DNA of 64,000 nt from CAVQJU01 sp963712905 (GTDB lineage: Bacteria; Acidobacteriota; Vicinamibacteria; Vicinamibacterales; CAVVIG01): the NCBI GenBank assembly GCA_963712905.1, contig CAVQJU010000010.1:186001-250000 (forward strand), written 5' to 3'. Position 1 is the stretch's first letter. Each line of letters starts with the position of its first letter. The notes under the pieces are model-generated. The model saw nothing but the letters and a program-made list of their open reading frames with translations. It did not search any database and was not told the origin of the DNA. Both the position numbers and the translations under genes were made by a program. Below are positions 50,951-60,500 of this stretch, in pieces.

Positions 50951-52479
50951 ACACATCGCAACGACAGGCGCCGCTCGCCATGGACGGCGACACATTCCGG
51001 ACGCTCGGCCATCGTCTCGTCGAGCAGGTCGCGGCTTTTCTCGAATCGGTCCCGCGCCGCCCGGTGAACACGGACGAGGCGCCATCGGCCGTCCGGCAGG
51101 CGCTCGATCTCGACGGCGCACTCCCGGAGCACGGCACGGATCCCGGGCCGCTGCTCGAACGAACCGCGGAACTGCTGTTCGATCACTCGCTGCTCAACGG
51201 TCATCCGCGCTTCTTCGGCTACATCACGGCGTCGCCGGCGCCGATCGGGATGCTGGCGGATTTTCTCGCCGCGGCGGTCAACCCGAACGTGGGCGCGTGG
51301 ACGCTCTCGCCGGCAGCGACCGAGATCGAGCGCCAGACGGTGCGGTGGATCGCCGAGCTGATCGGCTACGCCCCCGAGTGCGGCGGGCTGCTCGTCAGCG
51401 GCGGCAACATGGCCAATATCGTCTGCTTCCTGGCGGCGCGGGCGGCGAAGGCCGGCTGGAACGTGCGCGAGCAGGGCATGGCGGGCGGCGAAGGCCGCCG
51501 TCTTCGCGTGTACGGCTCGCAGGAAACCCACACGTGGATCCAGAAGGCGGCCGATCTGACCGGCCTCGGCACTGCATCAATCCGCTGGATCCCCGCCGGC
51601 GGCGATCTCCGGATGGACGTCGCGGCGCTCCGGCGGACCATCGAGGCCGATGTCGCGGCCGGCGACGTGCCGTTCATGGTCGTCGGCACGGCCGGTTCGG
51701 TCAGCACGGGCGCCGTGGACCCGCTGGCCGACATCGCCGCTGTGTGCAGAGAGCACGGCGTGTGGTTCCACGTCGACGGCGCGTACGGCGGCTTTGCCGC
51801 TGCCGTGCCCGAGGCGCCGGCGCTGTTGCGAGGTCTCGCCGAAGCCGACTCGGTAGCCGTCGATCCGCACAAGTGGCTGTACTCGCCGCTCGAGGCCGGC
51901 TGCGCGCTGGTGCGCGATGCCGGGATGCTGCGGGCCGCGTTCGCCTACCATCCGCCGTACTACCACTTCGACGAGACGGCGACGAACTACGTGGACCTCG
52001 GGCCGCAGAACTCGCGCGGGTTCCGTGCGCTCAAGGTGTGGCTCGCGCTCCGCCAGGTGGGCGCCGCCGGATACCGGCAGATGATCGCGGACGACATGCG
52101 CCTGTCGCGCGCGATGGCCGGCGCCGTCGGCCGGCATCCGGAGCTGCAGCTCGTGACGCAGGAACTGAGCATCACGACGTTCCGGTACGTTCCCGCCGAC
52201 CTCCGGGCGAGAATCGGCGAGGACGCGGTCGAACGGCACCTCGACGCGCTCAACCGCGAGCTGCTCGACCGCATGCAGCGGGGCGGCGAGACGTTCGTGT
52301 CGAATGCCGTCATCCAGGGCCGCTACGTGCTCCGCGCCTGCATCGTGAACTTCCACACCAGCCTTGCCGATGCCGAGGCCGTGCCCGTGCTCGCCGCCCG
52401 CATCGGAAGCGAGCTGGACGGCCGGATGCGGCCCGGCACACTGCACTCGGGCGTGAGCGCCGCGCAGTCCTCGCTGTGA
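50947..52479 (+). CDS. Group II PLP-dependent amino-acid decarboxylase
   Basis: The 510-residue protein has the fold-type I group II layout: NGHPRFFGYITASPAPIGML, quoted in part, GGLLVSGGNMANIVCFLAAR, VVGTAGSVSTGAVDPL, WFHVDGAYGGFA and the PLP-lysine DPHKWLYSPLEAGC. It resembles aromatic-L-amino-acid or glutamate decarboxylases; the substrate cannot be read from the sequence. It starts with GTG inside the PIG-L stop. Confidence 0.9.
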   Translation: MNTSQRQAPLAMDGDTFRTLGHRLVEQVAAFLESVPRRPVNTDEAPSAVRQALDLDGALPEHGTDPGPLLERTAELLFDHSLLNGHPRFFGYITASPAPIGMLADFLAAAVNPNVGAWTLSPAATEIERQTVRWIAELIGYAPECGGLLVSGGNMANIVCFLAARAAKAGWNVREQGMAGGEGRRLRVYGSQETHTWIQKAADLTGLGTASIRWIPAGGDLRMDVAALRRTIEADVAAGDVPFMVVGTAGSVSTGAVDPLADIAAVCREHGVWFHVDGAYGGFAAAVPEAPALLRGLAEADSVAVDPHKWLYSPLEAGCALVRDAGMLRAAFAYHPPYYHFDETATNYVDLGPQNSRGFRALKVWLALRQVGAAGYRQMIADDMRLSRAMAGAVGRHPELQLVTQELSITTFRYVPADLRARIGEDAVERHLDALNRELLDRMQRGGETFVSNAVIQGRYVLRACIVNFHTSLADAEAVPVLAARIGSELDGRMRPGTLHSGVSAAQSSL

Positions 52480-53192
52480 CGACCGACGTGCGCGTCTGCG
52501 AGGACGCTGACGATCTGGCACAGCGCGCGGCCGGTGCCGTCGCCGGGGCGATTGCTGACGCGGTTCAGGCAAACGGACAATGCACCGTCGCGCTGGCGGG
52601 CGGCAACACGCCGCGGGCTCTTTACGCAGCGCTGGCTGCGCGGTTCAACGAAAGCCTGCCGTGGAAGCACGTGCACGTCTTCTGGGGAGACGAGCGATTC
52701 GTGCCGTCCGGCGATCGACGGCGCAACGAGGCGATGGCGAAGGAGACCCTTCTCGATCGCGTGCCCTGCCCTCCGGAAAATATCCACCCGGTCTCCACCG
52801 ATGCCGCCAGTCCCGGCGCGGCGGCGGCTGAACACGAAGCGACCCTCCGGCGCTGGTTTTCATCTCAATGGCCCCGGTTCGATCTCGTGCTGCTCGGGCT
52901 CGGTGCCGACGGCCACACGGCATCGCTGTTCCCTGGCTCCTCCGCGCTCGACGAGACGACGCGGTGGGCCGTCGCTGCGACGGCTCCAGCCGATCCGCCG
53001 TCGCGCGTCACGCTGACGTTGCCGGTGTTCAACAGCGCGGCGTTGACGTTCTTCCTCGTCGCCGGCGCTGAAAAATCCGACGCGGTGCGCCGCGTGCTCG
53101 CCGGCGCCGACGCGAGGATTCTGCCGGCAGCGGGCGTCCGTCCGTCACGCGGCGCCGTCGTCTGGTGGGTCGATCGCGCGGCCGCCCCATGA
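52476..53192 (+). CDS. pgl: 6-phosphogluconolactonase
   Basis: The 238-residue protein matches DevB-type 6-phosphogluconolactonases: VALAGGNTPRALYAAL near residue 40, HVFWGDERFVP near residue 65 and LVLLGLGADGHTASLFPGS near residue 140 with the catalytic His. It hydrolyses 6-phosphogluconolactone in the oxidative pentose-phosphate pathway. No zwf or gnd gene is near; instead it ends an operon with a PIG-L protein and a PLP decarboxylase. GTG start overlapping the previous stop. Confidence 0.93.
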   Translation: MTTDVRVCEDADDLAQRAAGAVAGAIADAVQANGQCTVALAGGNTPRALYAALAARFNESLPWKHVHVFWGDERFVPSGDRRRNEAMAKETLLDRVPCPPENIHPVSTDAASPGAAAAEHEATLRRWFSSQWPRFDLVLLGLGADGHTASLFPGSSALDETTRWAVAATAPADPPSRVTLTLPVFNSAALTFFLVAGAEKSDAVRRVLAGADARILPAAGVRPSRGAVVWWVDRAAAP

Positions 53193-53277
53193 GCTGGCGG
53201 CCTCCCGTTTCCCACAGGCCGATGGTGTAGGATTGTGGCTTCCGGCGAGGCCGGAATCGAACCCCGAGGAGGCCGGA

Positions 53278-54309
53278 ATGCGAGTTGTCGCCGCCGTTGT
53301 GCTGTCAGCCCTGATCACTGTCTCGATCGCCGCGCAGTCAGCGCCGCCGCCATCGGGTGAACCGCCGCGTCTCATCAGCCTCAGCCACTTCATCCACGCG
53401 ACCAGCAAGCTCGAGACGACAATCGCGTTCTACCGCGACGTGTTCGGGATGACGATTCCGGAGCCGCGGGTGTTCGCGAGCGAAGGCGCCGCCCTGCTGA
53501 ACAACGCGCCCGGCATGAGCCTGCGCCTCTCGATGGCGAGGTTTTCGGACGGCTTCGGCTTCGAGCTGACCGAGTTCTCGAATGTCGATCGCAAGACGGG
53601 CCTGCAGGGGCTGGCGACCGATCCGGGCGCCGTGCAGCTGATCCTGCCCGTTCGCAACATCGACGAGGTCGTCGCCAACGCGAAGAAGGCCGGCGCCGAG
53701 ATTGTGTCGAAGGCGAACGGGACCGCCGGCCCGGTGGAAATCACCACGGCGAAGGGCAAGGCACGCGCCGTCATCGTTCGCGATAACGACGGTTATCTGG
53801 TGCGCGTCGTCGAAGTGCCGGCGGCCGACGCCATGCTGCCCGGCCAGGTGCAGTCCGGCGTCTCGCTCAGCCTCGCCGTCAAGGATCTGGACGAGACCAC
53901 GAAGTTCTACCGGGAAGTCGTGGGCATGCAGCTCGAGGGCGACGCGAAATTCCAGCGCGGCAAGGAGCTCGCGGCGCTCTACGGCGCGCCGGCGAACAGC
54001 GAATTCCGGCAGATGGGCTCGGCGTTTCCCAACTCAAAAGCGCGGCAGGAGTTCATCGAGTGGAAGGGCATGAAGCGGACGCCGTTCCAGACTCGCGTCC
54101 CCGACCCCGGCGCCGGCGGATGGGTGGCGCGCGTCAACGACCTCGGCGTCATGCACAAGACGATGAAGGCGCGGAACACGCCGATGGTGACGCCGGAGCC
54201 CATCTGGTTCAGCAAGACCACCTGGGACATCTTCGTCTCAGACCCGGACGGCATGCACCTCGAGCTGTTCCAGACGATCCCGGCGCCCGCGCCGAAGCCA
54301 ACGAACTGA
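53278..54309 (+). CDS. Exported protein with two VOC (glyoxalase-like) domains
   Basis: The 343-residue protein has a signal peptide (ITVSIAAQS) and two VOC modules, about residues 30-180 and 185-335: SLSHFIHATSKLETTIAFYR and VSLSLAVKDLDETTKFYREV mark their starts, and FVSDPDGMHLELFQTI ends the second, giving metal-binding His/Glu. The N-terminal module keeps fewer ligands. Substrate unknown; periplasmic location is inferred from the signal. An 11-bp direct repeat GAGGCCGGAAT (53247, 53269) overlaps its start region. Confidence 0.87.
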   Translation: MRVVAAVVLSALITVSIAAQSAPPPSGEPPRLISLSHFIHATSKLETTIAFYRDVFGMTIPEPRVFASEGAALLNNAPGMSLRLSMARFSDGFGFELTEFSNVDRKTGLQGLATDPGAVQLILPVRNIDEVVANAKKAGAEIVSKANGTAGPVEITTAKGKARAVIVRDNDGYLVRVVEVPAADAMLPGQVQSGVSLSLAVKDLDETTKFYREVVGMQLEGDAKFQRGKELAALYGAPANSEFRQMGSAFPNSKARQEFIEWKGMKRTPFQTRVPDPGAGGWVARVNDLGVMHKTMKARNTPMVTPEPIWFSKTTWDIFVSDPDGMHLELFQTIPAPAPKPTN

Positions 54310-54314
54310 CGCCC

Positions 54315-54740
54315 TCAGGCCGGCTGGAGACGGAATCCAAGCTGCTCGCCTGCGCGGCGAATCCGATCGTCGAGGCTCAGAAACTCGACGCCTGCGACGC
54401 TGGAACGCGCGGACAGCGCCGAGGCGAGGTGAAGCGCGTCCAGTGTGCGAATCGGCTCAGCGGGAAATCGGGACCTCGCGCGTTCAACGACATCCACACC
54501 GAGTCGCATCAGGTGCCAGTGGGCGGCCGCTTCGTTCAGATGGGCACGCCGATCGGCCGCGGCCGCCTCGTTGATTTCCCCCAGAGCCACCGCGCGCATG
54601 AGCACACGGTCGCACTCGAGCAGCGTCAGGTCGGAGGCGATCACGAGCTCGGCCCTGCTCAGCACGTCCCGTACGCGCGGCGAGGCGTCTTCGCCAAGCA
54701 GCCACGCGAGGACGGCGCTCGACTCGGCGTAGACCTTCAC
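54315..54740 (-). CDS. PIN-domain (VapC-type) toxin
   Basis: The 141-residue protein has a PIN fold with acidic residues at AESSAVLAWLLGE (Glu where most VapC toxins have Asp), LTLLECDRVL (Glu), RTLDALHLASAL (Asp) and FLSLDDRIRRAG (Asp). VapC toxins are Mg-dependent RNases that cut tRNA or rRNA. Its ATG overlaps the antitoxin stop (ATGA). It ends 5 bases from the convergent VOC gene. Confidence 0.9.
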   Translation of the reverse strand: MKVYAESSAVLAWLLGEDASPRVRDVLSRAELVIASDLTLLECDRVLMRAVALGEINEAAAADRRAHLNEAAAHWHLMRLGVDVVERARSRFPAEPIRTLDALHLASALSARSSVAGVEFLSLDDRIRRAGEQLGFRLQPA

Positions 54741-55030
54741 CGACTCCCGCGCTCCTCGTCGAGCAGATCGGCGGCGCGACGGCGCTTCAGGAGGCGCGAC
54801 AGCTTCGGATACGCCGCCGCCGTGTTCTCGGCTCCGAGCGTCAATCGCCCTGCCTTGGCGAGTGCAACCAGTGCGGCGGGTGTGCCGCTCTGAGGGGTGG
54901 ACTGTCCAGGCGGGAGGAGTTCAGCGACGACGTTCCCGCGATCGGTGACCAGCACGGCTTCGCCGGACCGCACGTCCCGCACGTACTCGGCCAGGCGGTT
55001 TTTCAGCTCGCGGAGACCGACAGTCTTCAT
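54737..55030 (-). CDS. Phd/YefM-family antitoxin
   Basis: The 97-residue protein starts MKTVGLRELKNRLAEYVRDV, followed by GEAVLVTDRGNVVAELLP, the hallmark of Phd/YefM antitoxins, and has a disordered toxin-binding tail. It neutralises the PIN toxin and should repress the operon by binding the palindrome at 55037-55058. Confidence 0.92.
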   Translation of the reverse strand: MKTVGLRELKNRLAEYVRDVRSGEAVLVTDRGNVVAELLPPGQSTPQSGTPAALVALAKAGRLTLGAENTAAAYPKLSRLLKRRRAADLLDEERGSR

Positions 55031-55036
55031 GCCTCA

Positions 55037-55058
55037 ATGTAGCTTCATGAAGCTACAT
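55037..55058. promoter_or_regulatory. 22-bp perfect palindrome, operator of the Phd/PIN operon
   Basis: ATGTAGCTTCA followed directly by its own reverse complement gives a perfect 22-bp palindrome 6 bases before the antitoxin ATG. The position is expected for Phd autoregulation. It is too close to the start codon to be a transcription terminator. Confidence 0.75.
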
Positions 55059-55074
55059 AGTCAAGCCGATCCTT

Positions 55075-55098
55075 GAGTTCTGACTTCTGAGTCCTCAG
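55075..55098. repeat. Heptameric repeat at the 3' end of the TonB-like gene
   Basis: GAGTTCT, GACTTCT and GAGTCCT run with an exact 7-bp period and are followed by CAG. The array includes the stop codon of the minus-strand TonB-like gene (TGA read from 55097 to 55095). Confidence 0.65.
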
Positions 55099-56658
55099 TT
55101 CGCCCGGCCGACCGGAACGCCGACGTTCAGCCAGCAGCTCACGGCCTCGCCCTTCTTCCGCGCCGGCGAGAACGTCCACTGCTTCACCGCCGCCACCACG
55201 GCGTCGTCCAGGGACTGACCCGCCTTGGACTTGCGCAGCAGGCTGACGCTGGAGGGATGGCCGCTCTGCGACACGAGCAGCCGAACGACGACGACGTCGC
55301 TCAGGCCGCGCGCCTGGAGGTCGGCGGGAACCTGCGGCTCGACGCGCCTGGCTATCTGAGGAGACTCGCTCACATCCTTTGGCTCGAAGAACGGGCGGAT
55401 TCGGAGCCGAGGCTGATGCGGTGTCGGCCGGCGCGGGCGCCGCGGCGACAGGCGCCGGCGCAGGCTCGGGCTCGCGCACGGGCGCTTCCACCCGGGCCGG
55501 CGCGACGACGGCGGACACTGCCGGCCGCGTAGCCACGGCCGGTTGACGAACGTTCGGCTGCGTTCGCGCGGCCGCCGGTTTGGGCTTCACGGCGACGGGA
55601 ACGGGCTGAGGGGCCGGGCGATCGGGAACGGCAGGCTCCGGACGCGCCTTGGCCGGAGGCTCCACCACCGCGACGGGATCCGGCGCACGTTCGGCGACCG
55701 TCGCAACCGGAGCGACCTTAGCCACCGGGGCCGCGGCGGCCGGCTGCGGCGCCAGTTCGCCCTTCATCTTCATCCAGTACGCGCCGGCGCCAAGACCAAC
55801 GCCCGCGATCACGAGAACGACGGCGGCAGCCCCGATCATCCGGTCGCTGCGCCCCGCGGGCCGCGCCGGCGTGGCGGGCCGCTTGACCGCCGGAGCAGGC
55901 GCCGGGGCCTTCGGCGCAGGGCGCCGCGCCGCTTCCTTCGCAGCAGCTTCCTTCGCCGCGGCTTCTTTCGCGGCCGCTTCCACCCGTGCCGCCTCGGCTC
56001 GAGCCGCCTCCTGCCTCACCGCGGCTTCTTCTCTCGCAGCGGCTTCTTCCCTGGCAGCCGCTTCCCTGGCAACAACATCGGCCCTCGCCGCGGCCTCTTC
56101 CCGGGCAGCCGCCTCTCGAGCAACCGCCGCGGTTGCTCTTGCTGCTTCGGCTGCTGCGTCAGCGAGCGCTTCCACTTCCGCGGCCGCCAGGTCGCCCGGG
56201 GATTCCATCAGCAGTTCGGCGGGGGCCATCTCAGCTGCCGGATCAGCCGCCGGAGTGTGCATGCCGGCGGGTGCCTGCGGCGCCTTGCTGAGAAACGCGT
56301 GAAAGACCTGCTGGCACGCCGCGCACAGGGTTCCATCGTCGCTCGGCCCGCCGCAGCTCTCGCAGCGAATGCCGGACGCTCCAGGCGCGGCAGGCGCAAC
56401 GGCTGCGACAGGCGCGACGGGTGCGATGGGCGCGAGCGCCGCGACAGCAGTTGCAGGCGCGGGTTCGGCCGGCGCAGGGTTGACCGGCGCCAGATTGACC
56501 GGGGCGAATTGATAAGGCGCGGACTGGGGCGGCGGCGGCGCGACGGGAACCGCCGGAACTTCGAGACCTCGCCGCTCCTCGAGTGAAAGCTTGCGGCCGC
56601 AGCATTCGCAGAAATGCCCCGGCGTGATTGGCTCCGTCACACATTCAATGCAGCGCAA
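55095..56658 (-). CDS. TonB-like protein with N-terminal zinc ribbons (frame break near 55390)
   Basis: The product of about 520 residues starts at TTG 56658 with GGAGG 7 bases upstream. It has a zinc ribbon (CIECVT...CECCG), a Pro/Ala linker, a second ribbon (CESCGGPSDDGTLCAACQ), an Ala/Glu-rich coiled coil with repeats of REAAAREEAA, one membrane helix (MIGAAAVVLVIAGVGLGAG), a Pro/Ala/Val-rich periplasmic stretch and, in another frame, a C-terminal TonB domain (EPQVPADLQARGLSDVVVVR, AVVAAVKQWTFSPARKKGE). The frames join at FEPKDVSES near 55390. TonB proteins transmit proton-motive energy to outer-membrane receptors; a cytoplasmic zinc-ribbon and coiled-coil part is not usual for them. Confidence 0.82.
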
Positions 56659-56791
56659 GGCCGTGCCTCCAGCGGGCGCTCCCCCTGGAGGCCCTTCCGT
56701 CCAGGGGCAAGCGGGGTGCCAGCGCCGTGCGGGCGCTTTGCGGGGAATTGCACGGGCCTGCGCACGCTGCAGCGGGCAAATAACAAACTTC

Positions 56792-56818
56792 GTCACCCGT
56801 TTCGGTACGTGGGGTGAC
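56792..56818 (-). terminator. Possible terminator after phoU
   Basis: GTCACCC and GGGTGAC form a 7-bp stem around 13 bases, 18 bases past the phoU stop on the minus strand; a T-rich run (GTTTGTTATTT) follows on that strand. Stem length is modest. Confidence 0.4.
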
Positions 56819-56835
56819 CAAAAATGGCTGTCGGC

Positions 56836-57582
56836 TCAGACCGGCGGGGCGCCGGAGGGCTTTCTCCGCTCGACGATCGCGCCCGCTTCCGCGGGGTGGA
56901 CGGCCGGGGCAATGGGGACAGCAGAACCGTGGCGGACGTCGCGCGCCTCGACGATGAAGATGACGTCTTCGGCGATGTTCGTGGCGTGGTCGCCGACCCG
57001 TTCGAGATGACGCGACATGAGAATCAGGTCGATGCCGGGCTCAATCGTGCGCGAATCGCCCAGCATGTAAGTCAGCACCTCTCGAAAAATCTGCTCCTTG
57101 AACGCGTCCAGCCAGTCGTCCTGCCTCAGCACGGACTGGGCCAGATTCACGTCTCTCGTGACGAACGCATCGAGCGCCTCGCGGAGCATCCTGAGGGCCA
57201 GTTCCCCCATGCGCGGAAGGTCGATCAGGGGCTTGACAGGCGGATGCAGGAGATAGCGTTGCGCCACCTCGGCGATGTTGACGGCGAAATCGCCGACTCG
57301 CTCCAGGTCGGCGTTGATCTTGAGCGCCGAGACGACCGTTCGCAGATCGATCGCGACGGGCTGATACAACGCGACGAGCGTAAAGCATCGCTTGTCGATT
57401 TCCATCTGAAGGTCGTCGATGCGCGAATCGCCGCCGATCACGTCAACCAGCAGCTCGTGGTCCCGCTCGACGAGGCCCCGCACGGCCATGCGCAGGCGCT
57501 CCTCCGCCAGCCCGCCCATCGTCAGCAGGCGGGTCTTCAGTTCGTCGAGCTCTTCCGCGAGATGGCGGCGGTCCTGGCTCAT
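56836..57582 (-). CDS. phoU: Phosphate-signalling regulator PhoU
   Basis: The 248-residue protein has two PhoU helical repeats with the metal-binding signatures ADLERVGDFAVNIAEV (about residue 90) and SRHLERVGDHATNIAEDV (about residue 195). It down-regulates the PhoR/PhoB phosphate response and PstSCAB uptake. No pst or pho gene is in the window. The ATG overlaps the stop of the large lamin-tail protein gene (ATGA), an unexpected coupling of a cytoplasmic regulator to a secreted protein. Confidence 0.94.
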   Translation of the reverse strand: MSQDRRHLAEELDELKTRLLTMGGLAEERLRMAVRGLVERDHELLVDVIGGDSRIDDLQMEIDKRCFTLVALYQPVAIDLRTVVSALKINADLERVGDFAVNIAEVAQRYLLHPPVKPLIDLPRMGELALRMLREALDAFVTRDVNLAQSVLRQDDWLDAFKEQIFREVLTYMLGDSRTIEPGIDLILMSRHLERVGDHATNIAEDVIFIVEARDVRHGSAVPIAPAVHPAEAGAIVERRKPSGAPPV

Positions 57583-60500
57583 CGCTTCAGCCCATCTATG
57601 GCGCGTGCGAGATGATAATCGGTCGTCTGCTCCCTCGAAGGATTGCCCGAAGCGTCGGTGCACTTCAGCGTAATCGTGTAGGTGCGATCGCGCCGCCGTC
57701 GCGCGTTGGCGTCGATGTTCAGCGTCAGGTTGCCGGTGATGCTCCAATCGACGACGGCGTCGTGGTCGATGTCCGTGCCCTGACCCGACACCCTGTTGAT
57801 CCTGCACACCGGAAACGGATCTACGAGATCCGTGACCGCGACCGCGATCGACACCGGGACGGTCTGAATCGGTGTCCGGCAGGACGGACGCGCTCGGCGT
57901 CACGCTGATGATGTCCGGTGACGTCGTGTCGCGCACGATGACTCTGAACGTGTCGGCATCGCCCTTGCCACGAAGGTTAGTCGCCGAGCAGGTGACGGTG
58001 GTCTCGCCGAGCGGGAACATCGATCCGGACGCCGGTGTGCACGCAGCCGGCAGCGCACCCTCGAGCGGATCCGTCGCCGTCGCGGTGAACATCACCACTG
58101 CCCCTGACGGACCGGTGGCTTCCACCCTCTGATTTCCGGGCAGCCGTCACCTTCGGCGGCTTGCTGGCCGTCGCCGCGAAGCTGACGCAATCGCCCTGGT
58201 TCGTGAACGCGACCGGGAAGTTGAATGCCTGCCAGCCGCCCTTCTTGCAGGCGTCGGCGCTCTGCGGGCGGACCGACGAGGGTGACCGGCGCCGAAAGCG
58301 CGGCGTCGTTGAGCGTCACGTTTCCAGCGACCGCATCGACCTTGAAGCCTGCCAGCGTCCCATTCGGGCCCGGCGTCTCCGTGTAGGTGATGCTGGAACC
58401 GCTGGCGACGACGATCGTCGAGCGGGAACCCGTTGAGGACCGCGGTGATGCGCGCGGGCCCGCCAGCGCCGACCGCGACGGTCGAGGTAGCGGCCGGATC
58501 GGTGAGCACGTAAACGCCATCGGGAAGCGAGATGGTCTCGGCCTTGCCGTCCAGTTGAATCTGGACCGGACCGCCGCCTGCTCCGCTCACCTCGACCTGC
58601 ACGCCGGTGCCCGGATTCGGCGTGGCATCGGACACGGTCACCGTCTTGCCGTTGCGCGCGAGAATCGTACCGGTGGTGCTGCCGTTAAGGGGGGCGAGCG
58701 CGTCGGAGAACGTCTCGTTCGCGGGATTCAGCGGCGACGGATCGACCTCGTCGGCGAATCCCGTCGTTGTCATCGTCCGTATCGACGCAGTTCCTGACAC
58801 CGTCGTTGTCGGCGTCCGGGAAGCCCTCGTCTATGCCCTCGTTGAGGTCGTTGTCGATACCGTCGCAGGCTTCCGGCTTCGAGACGGGGTTGAGCGGGTT
58901 CGAACCGATCAGGTTGCCAGGCGGAGTGCCCGCAGAACCGATCTCCTGAATGTTGGTGAACCCGTCACCGTCGTCGTCGGCCGCGTCGACGCCCGTCGTT
59001 CCCGGAGAACCCGTTTCGAGGCCGTCGGCCGCGACGAACGCACCGTGGACGCCAGCGGCGCTCAACGTCGAGATGGTTGGAAGCGGGAGCGTCGTGCTGC
59101 CGAGACCGGCCGTGTTGTCGAACGTGAAGCCGGTGGTGGAGGCGCCGAAGCTGACGCCGGTGACCCGGTTGCCGACGGCGTCGAAGAGGTTCACGGCGTC
59201 GCCCGACGGTGCTCAGGCCGACGCCGGCGCCGCCGTAGAACCCGATCGAGGAAGCCGTTGGGCAGCGTCGCGGTTCCGGCCCACGCGGTCGCGAAGTTGG
59301 CGATGAACGTCGCGTCCGTGGATCCGTCCGCAAGCGCCCTCGAGGAAGACGGCCGACTTCCCTGCCGGGATGCTCGTGACGCCGCGGAGCGCGACCGCCG
59401 AGGCGAAGGCGTTCGAGTTGTCGTCCATCTTCCAGCCGGTGATGTCGACGGTGCCGGCGCCGGTATTCGTCACCTCGAACCAGTCGGCGGCGTACGGAGC
59501 ATTGCCGCTGCTCCACGGCGAGACCTCGGAGATGACGACGCGTGCGGCGCGATCGTTCCCGGCGAGCCGATCTCGATTGCGTCGTTCGCCGCCACGAACG
59601 CGCCGTTGACGCCGGCCACGCTCAGCTGCGAGATGGCGGCATTGTTCAGTCCGGCCGCGTTGTCGAAGGTCGGGAACGATCGGGCCTGCCGGAGAAGCGC
59701 CGAAGAACACGTTGGCCTGCAACACGCCGGCGCTGTTGTAGAGGTTGACGGCGTCGCCACCGGTGCTCAGGCCGACGCCTCCGCCGGAGTAGCTGCCGAT
59801 CTGAAGGCCCGCCGGCGGGTTTGCGCCGAACCAGGTGTTGAGGAATGCCGGAGCCACGCTGGCGAGATTGCCGGTCTCGATGAAGATCACCGACTCGCCC
59901 GGAGCGATGCTGGTGATGCCGCTCAGGGGCACGGCGCCGGCGAACGATTCCGAGTTGTCGTCCATCTTCCAGCCGGTGATGTCGACCGGCGCTCGCCGCC
60001 GACGTTGGTCACCTCGAACCAGTCGGCGCCGACCGGACTGTTGCCGCTGGACCACGGCGCGACCTCGGAGATGATCAGCCTGCCCACCGGCCCGACCGTG
60101 CCCGGGGAGCCGATCTCGTTCGCGTCGTTCGGCCGCGGCGAAGGCGCCGTGCACGCCGACGGCGCTGAGCTGCGAGATGCGTCGCGTTGTTCGAGCCCGG
60201 CGGCGATTGTCGAAGGTCGCGAAGGGTGCGGCCGCCGGCGATGCGCCGAAGGCCACGCTCGCCTGCAGCGTGCCGCCGCCGTCGTAGAGGTTGACGGCAT
60301 CGCCGCCGGTGCTCAGGCCGACGCCGCCCCCGCTGTAGCTGCCGATCTGCAGATCCGGCCGGCGGGTTCGCGCCGAACCAGGTGCTCCGGAAGGCTGCGG
60401 CCGCACCGGCCAGGTTGGCGGTTTCGATGAAGATCACCGACTCGCCCGGGGCGATGCTGGCGATGCCGTTCAGGGCCACAGCATTCGCGAATGCGTTCGA

